Of a stretch of 64,000 nucleotides of DNA, positions 55,407-64,000 are shown piece by piece. The notes under the pieces were generated by a model. That model worked only from the letters and a program-made list of their open reading frames with translations, was not told the origin of the DNA and made no database searches. The position numbers were made by a program, and so were the translations under genes. The first letter of the stretch is position 1; the number at the start of each line of letters is the position of its first letter. The stretch comes from Streptococcus suis (GTDB taxonomy: Bacteria > Bacillota > Bacilli > Lactobacillales > Streptococcaceae): assembly GCA_024583055.1 (NCBI GenBank), contig CP102145.1:1736001-1800000 (forward strand), in the 5' to 3' direction.

Positions 55407-56380
55407 GAACCCATGCTAAAATAAGTCAGGTGGCCCACTATCTTCCAGAAAAGATTGTGACCAATGACGATTTGGCTCAGATAATGGATACCAGTGATGA
55501 TTGGGTCCGCAGTCGGACAGGAATTGGTCAACGACATGTTGTCACAGACCAGACGACAAGTGATTTGGCCACTGCCGTGGCGCAGGACTTGCTGGAGAAG
55601 GCGCAGATTGGTGCGGAGGAGATTGATTTTATCATCCTGGCCACCATGACACCCGATTCGGTGATGCCATCCACAGCAGCTTTGGTTCAAGCTAAAATCG
55701 GAGCGACCAAGGCTTTTGCCTACGACTTGGTGGCGGCCTGTTCGGGCTTTGTCTATGCCTTGTCGACAGCAGAAAAGTTGATTGCATCGGGCCGTTACCA
55801 GAAAGGGATGGTCATCGGTGCGGAGACCTTGTCGCGCGTGGTCGATTGGTCGGATCGCTCGACAGCAGTGCTCTTTGGAGACGGTGCCGGCGGCGTCTTA
55901 CTTGAAGCTTGCGTTCAGCCTAGCTTTCTGGGGGAAATTCTCCGGACTGATGGCAGTCGTGGAGCGAGTTTGACTGCAGGTATTGACCAGAAATGCACCC
56001 CATTTTCTGATACTACTTGTTCCCAACCCTACATCCAGATGGAGGGGCGCGCGATTTTTGAATTTGCGACTCGGGATGTGACGGGAACCATAGCAGAGCT
56101 GCTCAGTCAGCAAGGTCTGCTAGCAGACCGGATTGATTTCTACCTGCTTCACCAAGCCAATAGTCGAATCTTGGATAAGATGGCTAGAAAGATGGGTGTG
56201 GCATCGGAAAAGTTCCCAGCCAATATGGACAAATATGGCAATACCAGTGCAGCCAGTCTGCCCATTCTCCTATCAGAATGCGTGGCGGACGGCCGGATAA
56301 AGCTGGACGGTAGCCAGACAGTCGTTCTGGCAGGCTTTGGTGGCGGGCTGACTTGGGGTACGCTACTACTGAAACTTTAG
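55403..56380 (+). CDS. fabH: 3-oxoacyl-ACP synthase III
   Basis: Initiates fatty-acid synthesis by condensing acetyl-CoA with malonyl-ACP. It has 325 residues. The catalytic triad is Cys in DLVAACSGF, His in LLHQANSRI and Asn in [12 protein letters not shown]-terminal GFGGGLTWG follows. Translational coupling to fabT (ATGA). Confidence 0.96.
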   Translation: MRTHAKISQVAHYLPEKIVTNDDLAQIMDTSDDWVRSRTGIGQRHVVTDQTTSDLATAVAQDLLEKAQIGAEEIDFIILATMTPDSVMPSTAALVQAKIGATKAFAYDLVAACSGFVYALSTAEKLIASGRYQKGMVIGAETLSRVVDWSDRSTAVLFGDGAGGVLLEACVQPSFLGEILRTDGSRGASLTAGIDQKCTPFSDTTCSQPYIQMEGRAIFEFATRDVTGTIAELLSQQGLLADRIDFYLLHQANSRILDKMARKMGVASEKFPANMDKYGNTSAASLPILLSECVADGRIKLDGSQTVVLAGFGGGLTWGTLLLKL

Positions 56381-56436
56381 TTAATTCCTTGCCTCTGGCA
56401 AGATTAAAATATTTTTTTATAAAAAGGAGCACTATC

Positions 56437-56661
56437 ATGGCAGTATTTGAAAAAGTACAAGAAATCATCGTTGAAGAATTGGGTAAGGATGCTGAAGAAG
56501 TAACCCTTACAACAACTTTTGAAGATTTGGACGCAGATTCATTGGATCTTTTCCAAGTAATCTCTGAAATCGAAGATGCATTCGACATCCAAATCGACAC
56601 AGAAGAAGGATTGACAACTGTAGGTGAATTGGTTGCTTACGTTGAAGAAAAAACTAAATAA
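56437..56661 (+). CDS. acpP: Acyl carrier protein
   Basis: Carrier of growing acyl chains. It has 74 residues, acidic, and the phosphopantetheine serine in DADSLDLFQ. The start is the ATG at 56437 with AAAGGAGC upstream. A terminator-like hairpin follows, so acpP can be made in excess of the genes downstream. Confidence 0.96.
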   Translation: MAVFEKVQEIIVEELGKDAEEVTLTTTFEDLDADSLDLFQVISEIEDAFDIQIDTEEGLTTVGELVAYVEEKTK

Positions 56662-56668
56662 GACGTTT

Positions 56669-56698
56669 AAAGAAAAGTGCTAGTGAGCATTTTTCTTT
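56669..56698 (+). terminator. Terminator after acpP
   Basis: AAAGAAAA-g-TGCT pairs with AGCA-t-TTTTCTTT around AGTG, with a T-rich end. A weaker GAGGGC/GCCCCTC hairpin follows at about 56752-56766. Confidence 0.7.
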
Positions 56699-56708
56699 AG
56701 GTTAATAG

Positions 56709-56806
56709 TTTGATATTCAAAACATTGAAGATTCAAATTAAATTTCAAGTGAGGGCTTGCCCCTCTCTTGTTTAGCTAATTGTTTGATGTTCAAATGATT
56801 AGCTAA
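56709..56806 (+). promoter_or_regulatory. FabT operators upstream of fabK
   Basis: TTTGA-TAT-TCAAA at 56709-56721 and TTTGA-TGT-TCAAA at 56783-56795. The second is nested inside a larger palindrome, TTAGCTAAT...ATTAGCTAA (56772-56806), 22 bp before the fabK start. Confidence 0.8.
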
Positions 56807-56828
56807 GCAAATAAAGATTGAGGGAACT

Positions 56829-57794
56829 ATGAAAACAAAGATTACAGAATTATTGAACATTAATTATCCGATTTTCCAAGGTGGAATGGCTTGGGTGGCT
56901 GACGGTGACTTGGCTGGTGCGGTTTCAAATGCTGGTGGTTTAGGCATTATCGGCGGAGGCAATGCTCCAAAAGAAGTCGTTAAGGCGAATATTGACAAGG
57001 TGAAGTCTATCACAGACAAGCCTTTCGGTGTCAATATCATGCTCCTGTCGCCTTTTGCAGATGACATTGTTGACCTAGTTATCGAAGAAGGTGTCAAGGT
57101 GGTGACAACGGGAGCTGGGAACCCTGGAAAATACATGGAACGCTTGCACGCAGCTGGTATTACGGTTATTCCAGTGGTTCCAAGTGTCGCTTTGGCCAAA
57201 CGCATGGAAAAATTGGGTGTGGATGCCGTCATTGCAGAAGGTATGGAAGCAGGTGGTCACATCGGTAAATTGACAACCATGACCTTGGTTCGTCAGGTTG
57301 TTGAAGCTGTATCCATTCCTGTTATCGCAGCAGGTGGTATCGCAGACGGTGCTGGTGCAGCTGCGGCCTTTATGTTGGGGGCAGAGGCGATTCAGGTAGG
57401 AACGCGTTTTGTCGTTGCCAAAGAGTCAAATGCCCACCCAGCTTACAAGGAAAAGGTCCTCAAGGCTAAGGATATTGACACGACTGTTTCTGCCTCAGTG
57501 GTAGGACACTCGGTGCGTGCGATTAAGAACAAGCTTTCGACAGCCTATGCGGCTGCGGAAAAAGACTTCCTTGCTGGGAAAATTTCAGCAGAATCCATTG
57601 AGGAACTGGGTGCAGGTGCCCTTCGCAATGCCGTTGTTGATGGTGATGTGATCAATGGTTCGGTCATGGCGGGCCAGATTGCTGGCTTGGTGACTAAAGA
57701 AGAAACCTGTGAAGAAATTTTGAAAGATTTATATTTTGGAGCTGCTAAGGTGATTCGTGAGGAAGCGAAGCGCTGGGCTTCTGTTGGAGAATAA
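56829..57794 (+). CDS. fabK: Enoyl-ACP reductase II, FMN-dependent
   Basis: The NADH/FMN enoyl reductase used by streptococci instead of FabI. It has 321 residues with the nitronate-monooxygenase-like TIM barrel. FQGGMAWVADG is near the N-terminus. GAGNPGKYMERL and EGMEAGGHIG follow, with the phosphate-binding AAGGIADG and QVGTRFV behind them. The resulting triclosan tolerance is a known trait of the family. It begins the FabT-controlled part fabK-fabD-fabG-fabF. Confidence 0.95.
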   Translation: MKTKITELLNINYPIFQGGMAWVADGDLAGAVSNAGGLGIIGGGNAPKEVVKANIDKVKSITDKPFGVNIMLLSPFADDIVDLVIEEGVKVVTTGAGNPGKYMERLHAAGITVIPVVPSVALAKRMEKLGVDAVIAEGMEAGGHIGKLTTMTLVRQVVEAVSIPVIAAGGIADGAGAAAAFMLGAEAIQVGTRFVVAKESNAHPAYKEKVLKAKDIDTTVSASVVGHSVRAIKNKLSTAYAAAEKDFLAGKISAESIEELGAGALRNAVVDGDVINGSVMAGQIAGLVTKEETCEEILKDLYFGAAKVIREEAKRWASVGE

Positions 57795-57795
57795 G

Positions 57796-58716
57796 ATGAC
57801 AAAAACAGCCTTTCTATTTGCAGGTCAAGGGGCTCAGACACTTGGTATGGCCCGTGACCTCTATGACACCTATCCCATTGTCAAGGAAACTTACGACCAG
57901 GCTAGTCAAATTCTGGGCTATGATGTGCGGGACTTGATTGACCATCAGGAAGATAAGCTCAACCAGACCCGCTATACCCAGCCTGCGATTTTGACAACCT
58001 CACTTGCCATTTATCGTTTGTTGGCTGAAAAAGGGATTAAACCCGACATGGTGGCTGGTTTGTCCTTGGGAGAATACGCAGCCTTAGTGGCTTCAGGTGC
58101 TCTGGCCTTTGAAGATGCCATTGCCTTGATTGCCAAACGAGGTGAGTTTATGGAAACGGCTGCACCAGCAGGGACTGGTAAGATGGTCGCAGTCCTCAAT
58201 GCAGATGTCAGCTTGATCGAAGAGGTCTGTTCATCAGTTACCTCTGGGATTGTTTCCCCTGCCAACTACAACACACCAGCCCAAATCGTTATCGGTGGCG
58301 AGGTGGCAGCTGTGGATGAGGCGGTGGAAGCCTTGAAGGTGGCGGGTGTCAAACGCATGATTCCCCTCAATGTGTCGGGGCCTTTTCACACGGCTCTTCT
58401 GCGGCCAGCGTCGGAGCAATTAGCTCAGGCTCTGGAAGAGGTGGAGTTTTCGGATTTCCAAGTAGACTTGGTTGGGAATACGGAAGCCAAGGTCATGAAC
58501 CAAGAGGATATCAAGTCCCTCTTGACCCGTCAGGTCATGGAGCCTGTTCGTTTTTACGAGTCCATTGCGACCATGCAGGCGGCTGGTGTGACCAAGTTTA
58601 TCGAAATCGGTCCAGGCAAAGTCTTGGCAAGCTTTATCAAGAAAATTGATAAGACAGCTGAGGTTGTGACAGTAGAAGATGTGGCAAGTCTAGAAGGCTT
58701 ATTGACTAGCCAATAA
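57796..58716 (+). CDS. fabD: Malonyl-CoA:ACP transacylase
   Basis: Loads malonyl groups onto ACP. It has 306 residues. The nucleophile Ser lies in GLSLGEYAALV, the first motif is FAGQGAQ, and the catalytic His is in VSGPFHTALL. The start is the ATG at 57796, 1 bp after the fabK stop; an earlier in-frame start would lie inside fabK. Confidence 0.96.
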   Translation: MTKTAFLFAGQGAQTLGMARDLYDTYPIVKETYDQASQILGYDVRDLIDHQEDKLNQTRYTQPAILTTSLAIYRLLAEKGIKPDMVAGLSLGEYAALVASGALAFEDAIALIAKRGEFMETAAPAGTGKMVAVLNADVSLIEEVCSSVTSGIVSPANYNTPAQIVIGGEVAAVDEAVEALKVAGVKRMIPLNVSGPFHTALLRPASEQLAQALEEVEFSDFQVDLVGNTEAKVMNQEDIKSLLTRQVMEPVRFYESIATMQAAGVTKFIEIGPGKVLASFIKKIDKTAEVVTVEDVASLEGLLTSQ

Positions 58717-58725
58717 GGAGAAAAC

Positions 58726-59460
58726 ATGGAACTTACCAATAAAAATGTGTTTGTGACAGGTTCAAGTCGTGGAATCGGCTTGGCCATTGCCCATAAGTTT
58801 GCCAGTCTTGGTGCCAATGTGGTGCTGAATGGTCGTGGTCAGCTGGGGCAGGACTTGCTAGATAGTTTTTCAAGCTATGGTGTCAAAGTAGTGGCGATCT
58901 CAGGCGATATTTCCAGCTCGGTAGATGCCAAACGGATGGTGGCTGAGGCAGTTGAGGCACTCGGTAGCGTCGATATCTTGGTCAATAATGCAGGAATTAC
59001 CAAGGATGGTATGACCTTGCGAATGACGGAAGAAGATTTCGAGAGCGTTTTGAGTATCAATCTAACAGGGACCTTCAACATGACCCAGGCTGTCTTGAAG
59101 CCGATGACCAAGGCACGTGAAGGGGCTATTATCAACCTTTCCAGTGTGGTCGGTTTGACAGGGAATGCTGGTCAGGCCAACTATGCCGCTTCTAAGGCAG
59201 GTGTTATCGGCTTTACAAAATCCATTGCTCGTGAAGTCGCTGGTCGAAATGTCCGTGTCAATGCCATCGCACCAGGCTTTATCCAGTCAGATATGACAGA
59301 TGTCTTGTCTGATAAAATCAAGGATGCCATGTTGGGGCAAATTCCTATGAAACGCTTTGGCTTGACGGAAGAAGTAGCGGATGTCGCTGTCTTCTTGGCT
59401 AAGCAAGAATATCTAACTGGACAAGTGATCGCCATTGATGGCGGTTTGACCATGCAATAA
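58726..59460 (+). CDS. fabG: 3-oxoacyl-ACP reductase
   Basis: NADPH-dependent short-chain dehydrogenase that reduces beta-ketoacyl-ACP. It has 244 residues. The cofactor motif is TGSSRGIGLAIA, then NNAGITKD. The catalytic Ser-Tyr-Lys appears as LSSVVGLTGNAGQANYAASK. AAGGAG lies before the ATG. Confidence 0.96.
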   Translation: MELTNKNVFVTGSSRGIGLAIAHKFASLGANVVLNGRGQLGQDLLDSFSSYGVKVVAISGDISSSVDAKRMVAEAVEALGSVDILVNNAGITKDGMTLRMTEEDFESVLSINLTGTFNMTQAVLKPMTKAREGAIINLSSVVGLTGNAGQANYAASKAGVIGFTKSIAREVAGRNVRVNAIAPGFIQSDMTDVLSDKIKDAMLGQIPMKRFGLTEEVADVAVFLAKQEYLTGQVIAIDGGLTMQ

Positions 59461-59473
59461 GAGAGGTTTGAAA

Positions 59474-60709
59474 ATGACAAAATTAAATCGTGTAGTAGTG
59501 ACAGGCTACGGTCTGACATCTCCAATTGGAAATACACCAGAAGAATTCTGGGATAGCTTGGTCAATGGCAAGATTGGTATCGGAAAGATTACCAAATTTG
59601 ACACTAGCCAATACACTGTCCATAATGCAGCGGAAATCAAGGATTTTCCATTTGACAAATACTTCGTTAAGAAAGATACCAACCGCTACGACAACTACTC
59701 CCTCTATGCTCTTTATGCGGCTCAAGAGGCAGTAGCCAATGCCAATCTTGATACAGAAGCAGTTGACAGCGATCGTTTCGGTGTTATCTTGTCAACAGGG
59801 ATCGGTGGGATTTTGGAAATCGAAGAGCAGGTTGCTCGTATGAACGAAAAAGGCCCAAAACGGATTCGTCCTATGGCACTTCCGAAGGCTTTGCCAAACA
59901 TGGCGGCTGGAAATATTGCCATGCAGGTCGGTGCCAATGGTGTCTGCAAGTGTGTCATCACAGCCTGTGCTTCGTCTAACGATGCCTTGGGTGAAGCCTT
60001 CCGTGAAATCAAGTTTGGTTTCCAAGATGTTATGTTGGCAGGTGGTTCAGAAGCGGCTATTACACCTTTTGCAATTGGTGGCTTCCAGGCCTTGACAGCT
60101 ATGTCGACGACTGAGGACCCAGAACGTGCGTCTATTCCCTTTGACAAGGACCGCAATGGTTTTGTCATGGGAGAGGGTGCTGCGGTCTTGGTCTTGGAAA
60201 GTTTGGAGCATGCAGAGGCGCGTGGGGCAACCATCTTGGCTGAAATCGTCGGCTATGGAAATACCTGTGATGCCCACCACATGACCTCTCCGCACCCAGA
60301 AGGTTTGGGTGCTATCAAGGCCATGAAGTTGGCCATTTCAGAAGCAGGTCTGGAGCCAGCTGATATTGACTACATCAATGCCCATGGGACTTCGACACCG
60401 GCTAATGAAAAAGGAGAAAGTCAAGCTATCGTATCCGTCTTCGGCAAGAACACGCCAGTTTCTTCCACTAAGTCCTTCACAGGTCATTTGTTGGGGGCAG
60501 CGGGTGCCGTTGAAGCGGCGGCTGTTATTGAGGCCATGCGTCATTCTCATGCACCTAAGACAGCAGGTACGACGGAGTTGTCTGACTACATCGAGGCAGA
60601 TGTCATCTATGGTCAAGGTCGTGACATGGAAATCCGTCATGCCATTTCAAATACATTTGGCTTTGGTGGGCATAATTCAGTCATCGCTTTCAAACGTTGG
60701 GAGGCCTAA
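59474..60709 (+). CDS. fabF: 3-oxoacyl-ACP synthase II
   Basis: Elongating condensing enzyme. It has 411 residues. Nucleophile Cys lies in ITACASSNDAL, and the two catalytic histidines in INAHGTSTPAN and SFTGHLLGAAG. NTFGFGGHN is at the C-terminus. The start is the ATG at 59474 (GAGAGG upstream) rather than the TTG two codons earlier. The accB GTG follows directly. Confidence 0.97.
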   Translation: MTKLNRVVVTGYGLTSPIGNTPEEFWDSLVNGKIGIGKITKFDTSQYTVHNAAEIKDFPFDKYFVKKDTNRYDNYSLYALYAAQEAVANANLDTEAVDSDRFGVILSTGIGGILEIEEQVARMNEKGPKRIRPMALPKALPNMAAGNIAMQVGANGVCKCVITACASSNDALGEAFREIKFGFQDVMLAGGSEAAITPFAIGGFQALTAMSTTEDPERASIPFDKDRNGFVMGEGAAVLVLESLEHAEARGATILAEIVGYGNTCDAHHMTSPHPEGLGAIKAMKLAISEAGLEPADIDYINAHGTSTPANEKGESQAIVSVFGKNTPVSSTKSFTGHLLGAAGAVEAAAVIEAMRHSHAPKTAGTTELSDYIEADVIYGQGRDMEIRHAISNTFGFGGHNSVIAFKRWEA

Positions 60710-61186
60710 GTGAATATTACAGAAATTAAGGACCTGATGAGTCAGTTTGACCAGTCAAGTTTGCGAGAATTTTCATATAGCAATGCTGGGGAAACCTTGC
60801 ATTTCAGTAAAAACCAGCAGGCGACAGTGGCTCCAAGTCCAATCGTAGAAGCTCCGCTTGCTCCAGTAGCTCCTGCAAGCCCAGCCCCTGTGCCAGCAGT
60901 TGAAACCAGTGAGCCAGCTCCAGTAGAAGCCAGCTCAGCCCTTGCGGCAGAGGGGGCGGTAGTGGAAAGTCCACTTGTTGGTGTGGCCTATTTGTCACCA
61001 GCCCCAGACAAGCCAGCCTTTGTAGCAGTTGGTGATACGGTCAAAAAGGGGCAGACCCTCATGATTATCGAAGCCATGAAGGTCATGAATGAAGTGCCTG
61101 CTGATCGTGATGGTGTGGTCACAGAGATTTTGGTGGCCAACCAGGATGTTGTAGAATTTGGACAAGGATTGGTACGCATCAAATGA
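60710..61186 (+). CDS. accB: Biotin carboxyl carrier protein of acetyl-CoA carboxylase
   Basis: Carries CO2 on biotin for malonyl-CoA synthesis. It has 158 residues: a short N-terminal helix, a Pro/Ala-rich linker (about 45-80) and a biotinyl domain with the target Lys in [11 protein letters not shown]. It starts at GTG 60710, immediately after the fabF stop, with GGGAGG in the fabF end. Confidence 0.95.
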   Translation: MNITEIKDLMSQFDQSSLREFSYSNAGETLHFSKNQQATVAPSPIVEAPLAPVAPASPAPVPAVETSEPAPVEASSALAAEGAVVESPLVGVAYLSPAPDKPAFVAVGDTVKKGQTLMIIEAMKVMNEVPADRDGVVTEILVANQDVVEFGQGLVRIK

Positions 61187-61605
61187 TTGATATTTTGAAA
61201 ATTAAAGAGGCTCTTCCTCATCGCTACCCTATGCTCCTGGTCGATCGTGTCCTTGAAGTATCAGAAGATGAGATTGTCGCCCTTAAAAATGTGACCATTA
61301 ACGAGCCCTTCTTCAACGGGCATTTTCCAGACTATCCTGTTATGCCAGGAGTTCTCATCATGGAGGCTTTGGCTCAAACCGCAGGTGTCTTGGAGTTATC
61401 CAAGGAAGAAAACAAGGGCAAGCTGGTCTTTTATGCCGGCATGGATAAGGTTAAATTTAAGAAGCAAGTTGTACCTGGTGACCAGTTGATCATGACAGCT
61501 AAATTTGTCAAACGCCGTGGAACCATTGCGGTTGTTGAAGCAAAGGCAGAGGTGGACGGAAAACTGGCTGCGTCGGGGGTATTAACCTTTGCCATTGGGA
61601 AATAG
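61183..61605 (+). CDS. fabZ: 3-hydroxyacyl-ACP dehydratase
   Basis: Hot-dog fold dehydratase. It has 140 residues. The catalytic His lies in [12 protein letters not shown], and the catalytic Glu in [18 protein letters not shown]. It overlaps accB by 4 bp. In streptococci it competes with FabM for the C10 intermediate. Confidence 0.96.
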   Translation: MIDILKIKEALPHRYPMLLVDRVLEVSEDEIVALKNVTINEPFFNGHFPDYPVMPGVLIMEALAQTAGVLELSKEENKGKLVFYAGMDKVKFKKQVVPGDQLIMTAKFVKRRGTIAVVEAKAEVDGKLAASGVLTFAIGK

Positions 61606-61629
61606 TATCTAAAGGAGATAGGATTCATC

Positions 61630-63003
61630 ATGTTTGAGAAGATTTTGATTGCCAATCGTGGTGAGATTGCGGTGCGGCTCATTCGTGCGGCCAGAGAGCT
61701 AGGAATTGTGACGGTGGCTGTCTATTCAGAAGCGGACAAGGAAGCTCTCCATACCATGTTGGCAGATGAGGCTGTCTGTATCGGCCCGGCCCGTTCGACA
61801 GACTCCTATCTCAATATGCAGGCGGTCATCTCGGCGGCTGTTGTGACAGGTGCCCAGGCCATTCATCCTGGCTTTGGATTTTTGAGTGAAAACTCTAAAT
61901 TCGCCACCCTATGTGAAGAGGTTGGTATCAAATTTATCGGCCCTTCTGGGACAGTTATGGATACCATGGGCGATAAAATCAATGCACGGGCAGAGATGAT
62001 TAAGGCTCAAGTGCCTGTCATTCCAGGCTCAGACGGCGAGGTCTTGACCAGCCAAGAAGCCCTTGAAATCGCTGAAAAGATTGGCTATCCTGTCATGCTC
62101 AAGGCATCGGCAGGTGGTGGCGGTAAGGGGATTCGTAAGGTTGAAAAAGCCGAAGACTTAGTACCAGCCTTCGAATCAGCTTCCAGCGAAGCCAAGGCAG
62201 CTTTTGGCAACGGTGCCATGTATATGGAGCGTGTCGTCTATCCAGCCCGCCACATTGAAGTACAGATTTTGGCAGACCAAAATGGTCATATCATCCATCT
62301 GGGAGAACGGGACTGTTCCCTTCAACGCAACAAGCAGAAAGTCTTGGAAGAAGCTCCGTCGATTGCTATCGGCCAGACCATGCGGGATCGTATCGGTCAA
62401 GCAGCAGTGCGGGCTGCCCAGTCAGTTGGCTATGAAAATGCAGGAACCATTGAATTCCTATTGGATGAAGCCAAGGGCGAATTTTACTTCATGGAAATGA
62501 ACACACGGGTGCAGGTGGAACATCCAGTAACTGAATTTGTAACTGGTGTGGATATTGTCAAGGAGCAAATCAAGATTGCGGCTGGTCAGGAACTCAGTGT
62601 CCGCCAAGAAGATGTGAAGATTACAGGTCATGCCATTGAATGCCGGATCAATGCTGAAAATCCAGCCTTTAACTTTGCCCCAAGTCCAGGTAAGATTTCC
62701 AACCTCTACCTGCCAAGCGGAGGCGTTGGTTTGCGTGTGGATTCGGCAGTTTATCCAGGCTACATGATTCCACCCTACTATGATTCTATGATTGCTAAGG
62801 TTATTGTGCATGGAGAAAACCGATTCGAAGCTCTGATGAAAATGCAACGTGCGCTTTATGAATTGGAAATTGACGGAGTGGTGACCAATACAGACTTCCA
62901 GCTGGACTTGATTTCCGACAATCGAGTCGTGGCAGGTGACTATGATACTGCTTATCTTATGGAAGAATTTTTACCTCGCTATCAGGATGAATTAAAAAAG
63001 TAA
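61630..63003 (+). CDS. accC: Biotin carboxylase subunit of acetyl-CoA carboxylase
   Basis: ATP-grasp enzyme that carboxylates biotin on AccB. It has 457 residues. It starts with KILIANRGEIAVRLIRA, and the ATP-grasp loop is LKASAGGGGKGIRK. MEMNTRVQVEHPVTE is the active-site signature, and AECRIN-type HAIECRINAENP follows. AAAGGAG lies before the ATG. Confidence 0.97.
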   Translation: MFEKILIANRGEIAVRLIRAARELGIVTVAVYSEADKEALHTMLADEAVCIGPARSTDSYLNMQAVISAAVVTGAQAIHPGFGFLSENSKFATLCEEVGIKFIGPSGTVMDTMGDKINARAEMIKAQVPVIPGSDGEVLTSQEALEIAEKIGYPVMLKASAGGGGKGIRKVEKAEDLVPAFESASSEAKAAFGNGAMYMERVVYPARHIEVQILADQNGHIIHLGERDCSLQRNKQKVLEEAPSIAIGQTMRDRIGQAAVRAAQSVGYENAGTIEFLLDEAKGEFYFMEMNTRVQVEHPVTEFVTGVDIVKEQIKIAAGQELSVRQEDVKITGHAIECRINAENPAFNFAPSPGKISNLYLPSGGVGLRVDSAVYPGYMIPPYYDSMIAKVIVHGENRFEALMKMQRALYELEIDGVVTNTDFQLDLISDNRVVAGDYDTAYLMEEFLPRYQDELKK

Positions 63004-63008
63004 ACTAG

Positions 63009-64000
<992 letters not shown>

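Overview
The window is chromosomal DNA from a low-GC Gram-positive coccus, almost certainly a Streptococcus. The evidence is the streptococcal gene orders: fabM-fabT-fabH-acpP-fabK-fabD-fabG-fabF-accB-fabZ-accC-accD-accA, mecA next to a rgpG/tagO-type transferase, and sufC-sufD-sufS-sufU-sufB. A short HisG paired with HisZ, FabT- and CodY-type operators and BOX-like intergenic repeats agree with this. I favour Streptococcus suis or a close relative (S. parasuis group), but the species is an inference and not proved by the sequence alone.

Layout. 1-2.6 kb: secA tail, acpS and alr. 2.6-4.2 kb: an IS30-family element with a 13-bp target duplication. 4.2-8 kb: nagA, lacD, a flavin-fold protein and a SufT-like DUF59 protein. 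8-10 kb: an ORF-less group IIC intron and an IS110-family element. 10-17 kb (minus strand): a VTC polyphosphate polymerase / DUF4956 / beta-helix lipoprotein operon, ilvD, and a glycosyltransferase / phosphodiester glycosidase / membrane protein operon. 17-22.5 kb: ilvB-ilvN-ilvC and ilvA. 22.5-28 kb: an SPFH protein, a 69-residue gene whose terminator loop is split by an IS3-family element, and a glutamine-type ABC transporter. 28-31 kb: uppP, mecA and a lipid-linked sugar-phosphate transferase. 31-37 kb: the suf operon. 37-46.4 kb: hisK facing a T-box-controlled eleven-gene his operon. 46-54 kb: housekeeping enzymes (HAD phosphatases, asparaginase, Usp, an alanine aminotransferase-like enzyme, aspartokinase). 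54-64 kb: the type II fatty-acid synthesis cluster, cut at accA.

How the parts work together. The ilv, glnHP-glnQ and lysC genes carry CodY-like boxes and form a nitrogen/branched-chain amino-acid block. The his genes answer to uncharged tRNA-His through a T-box. The fab genes answer to FabT through paired TTTGA-N3-TCAAA palindromes. acpS (window start) supplies holo-ACP to the fab cluster (window end). uppP, the rgpG/tagO homologue and the GtrA-type glycosyltransferase all act on undecaprenyl-linked cell-surface glycans.

Most interesting points. (1) The VTC-DUF4956-lipoprotein operon looks like a compact bacterial polyphosphate synthesis/translocation module, and four contiguous 11-bp direct repeats precede it. 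Similar 11-bp repeats precede the glycosyltransferase operon. (2) Intergenic mosaics of hairpins share conserved loops and linkers but have covarying stems; one such hairpin lies inside the group II intron. (3) The insertion elements have unusual details: a 64-bp tandem duplication at the IS110 right end, an IS3-family insertion into a terminator loop, and a long IS30-family target duplication.
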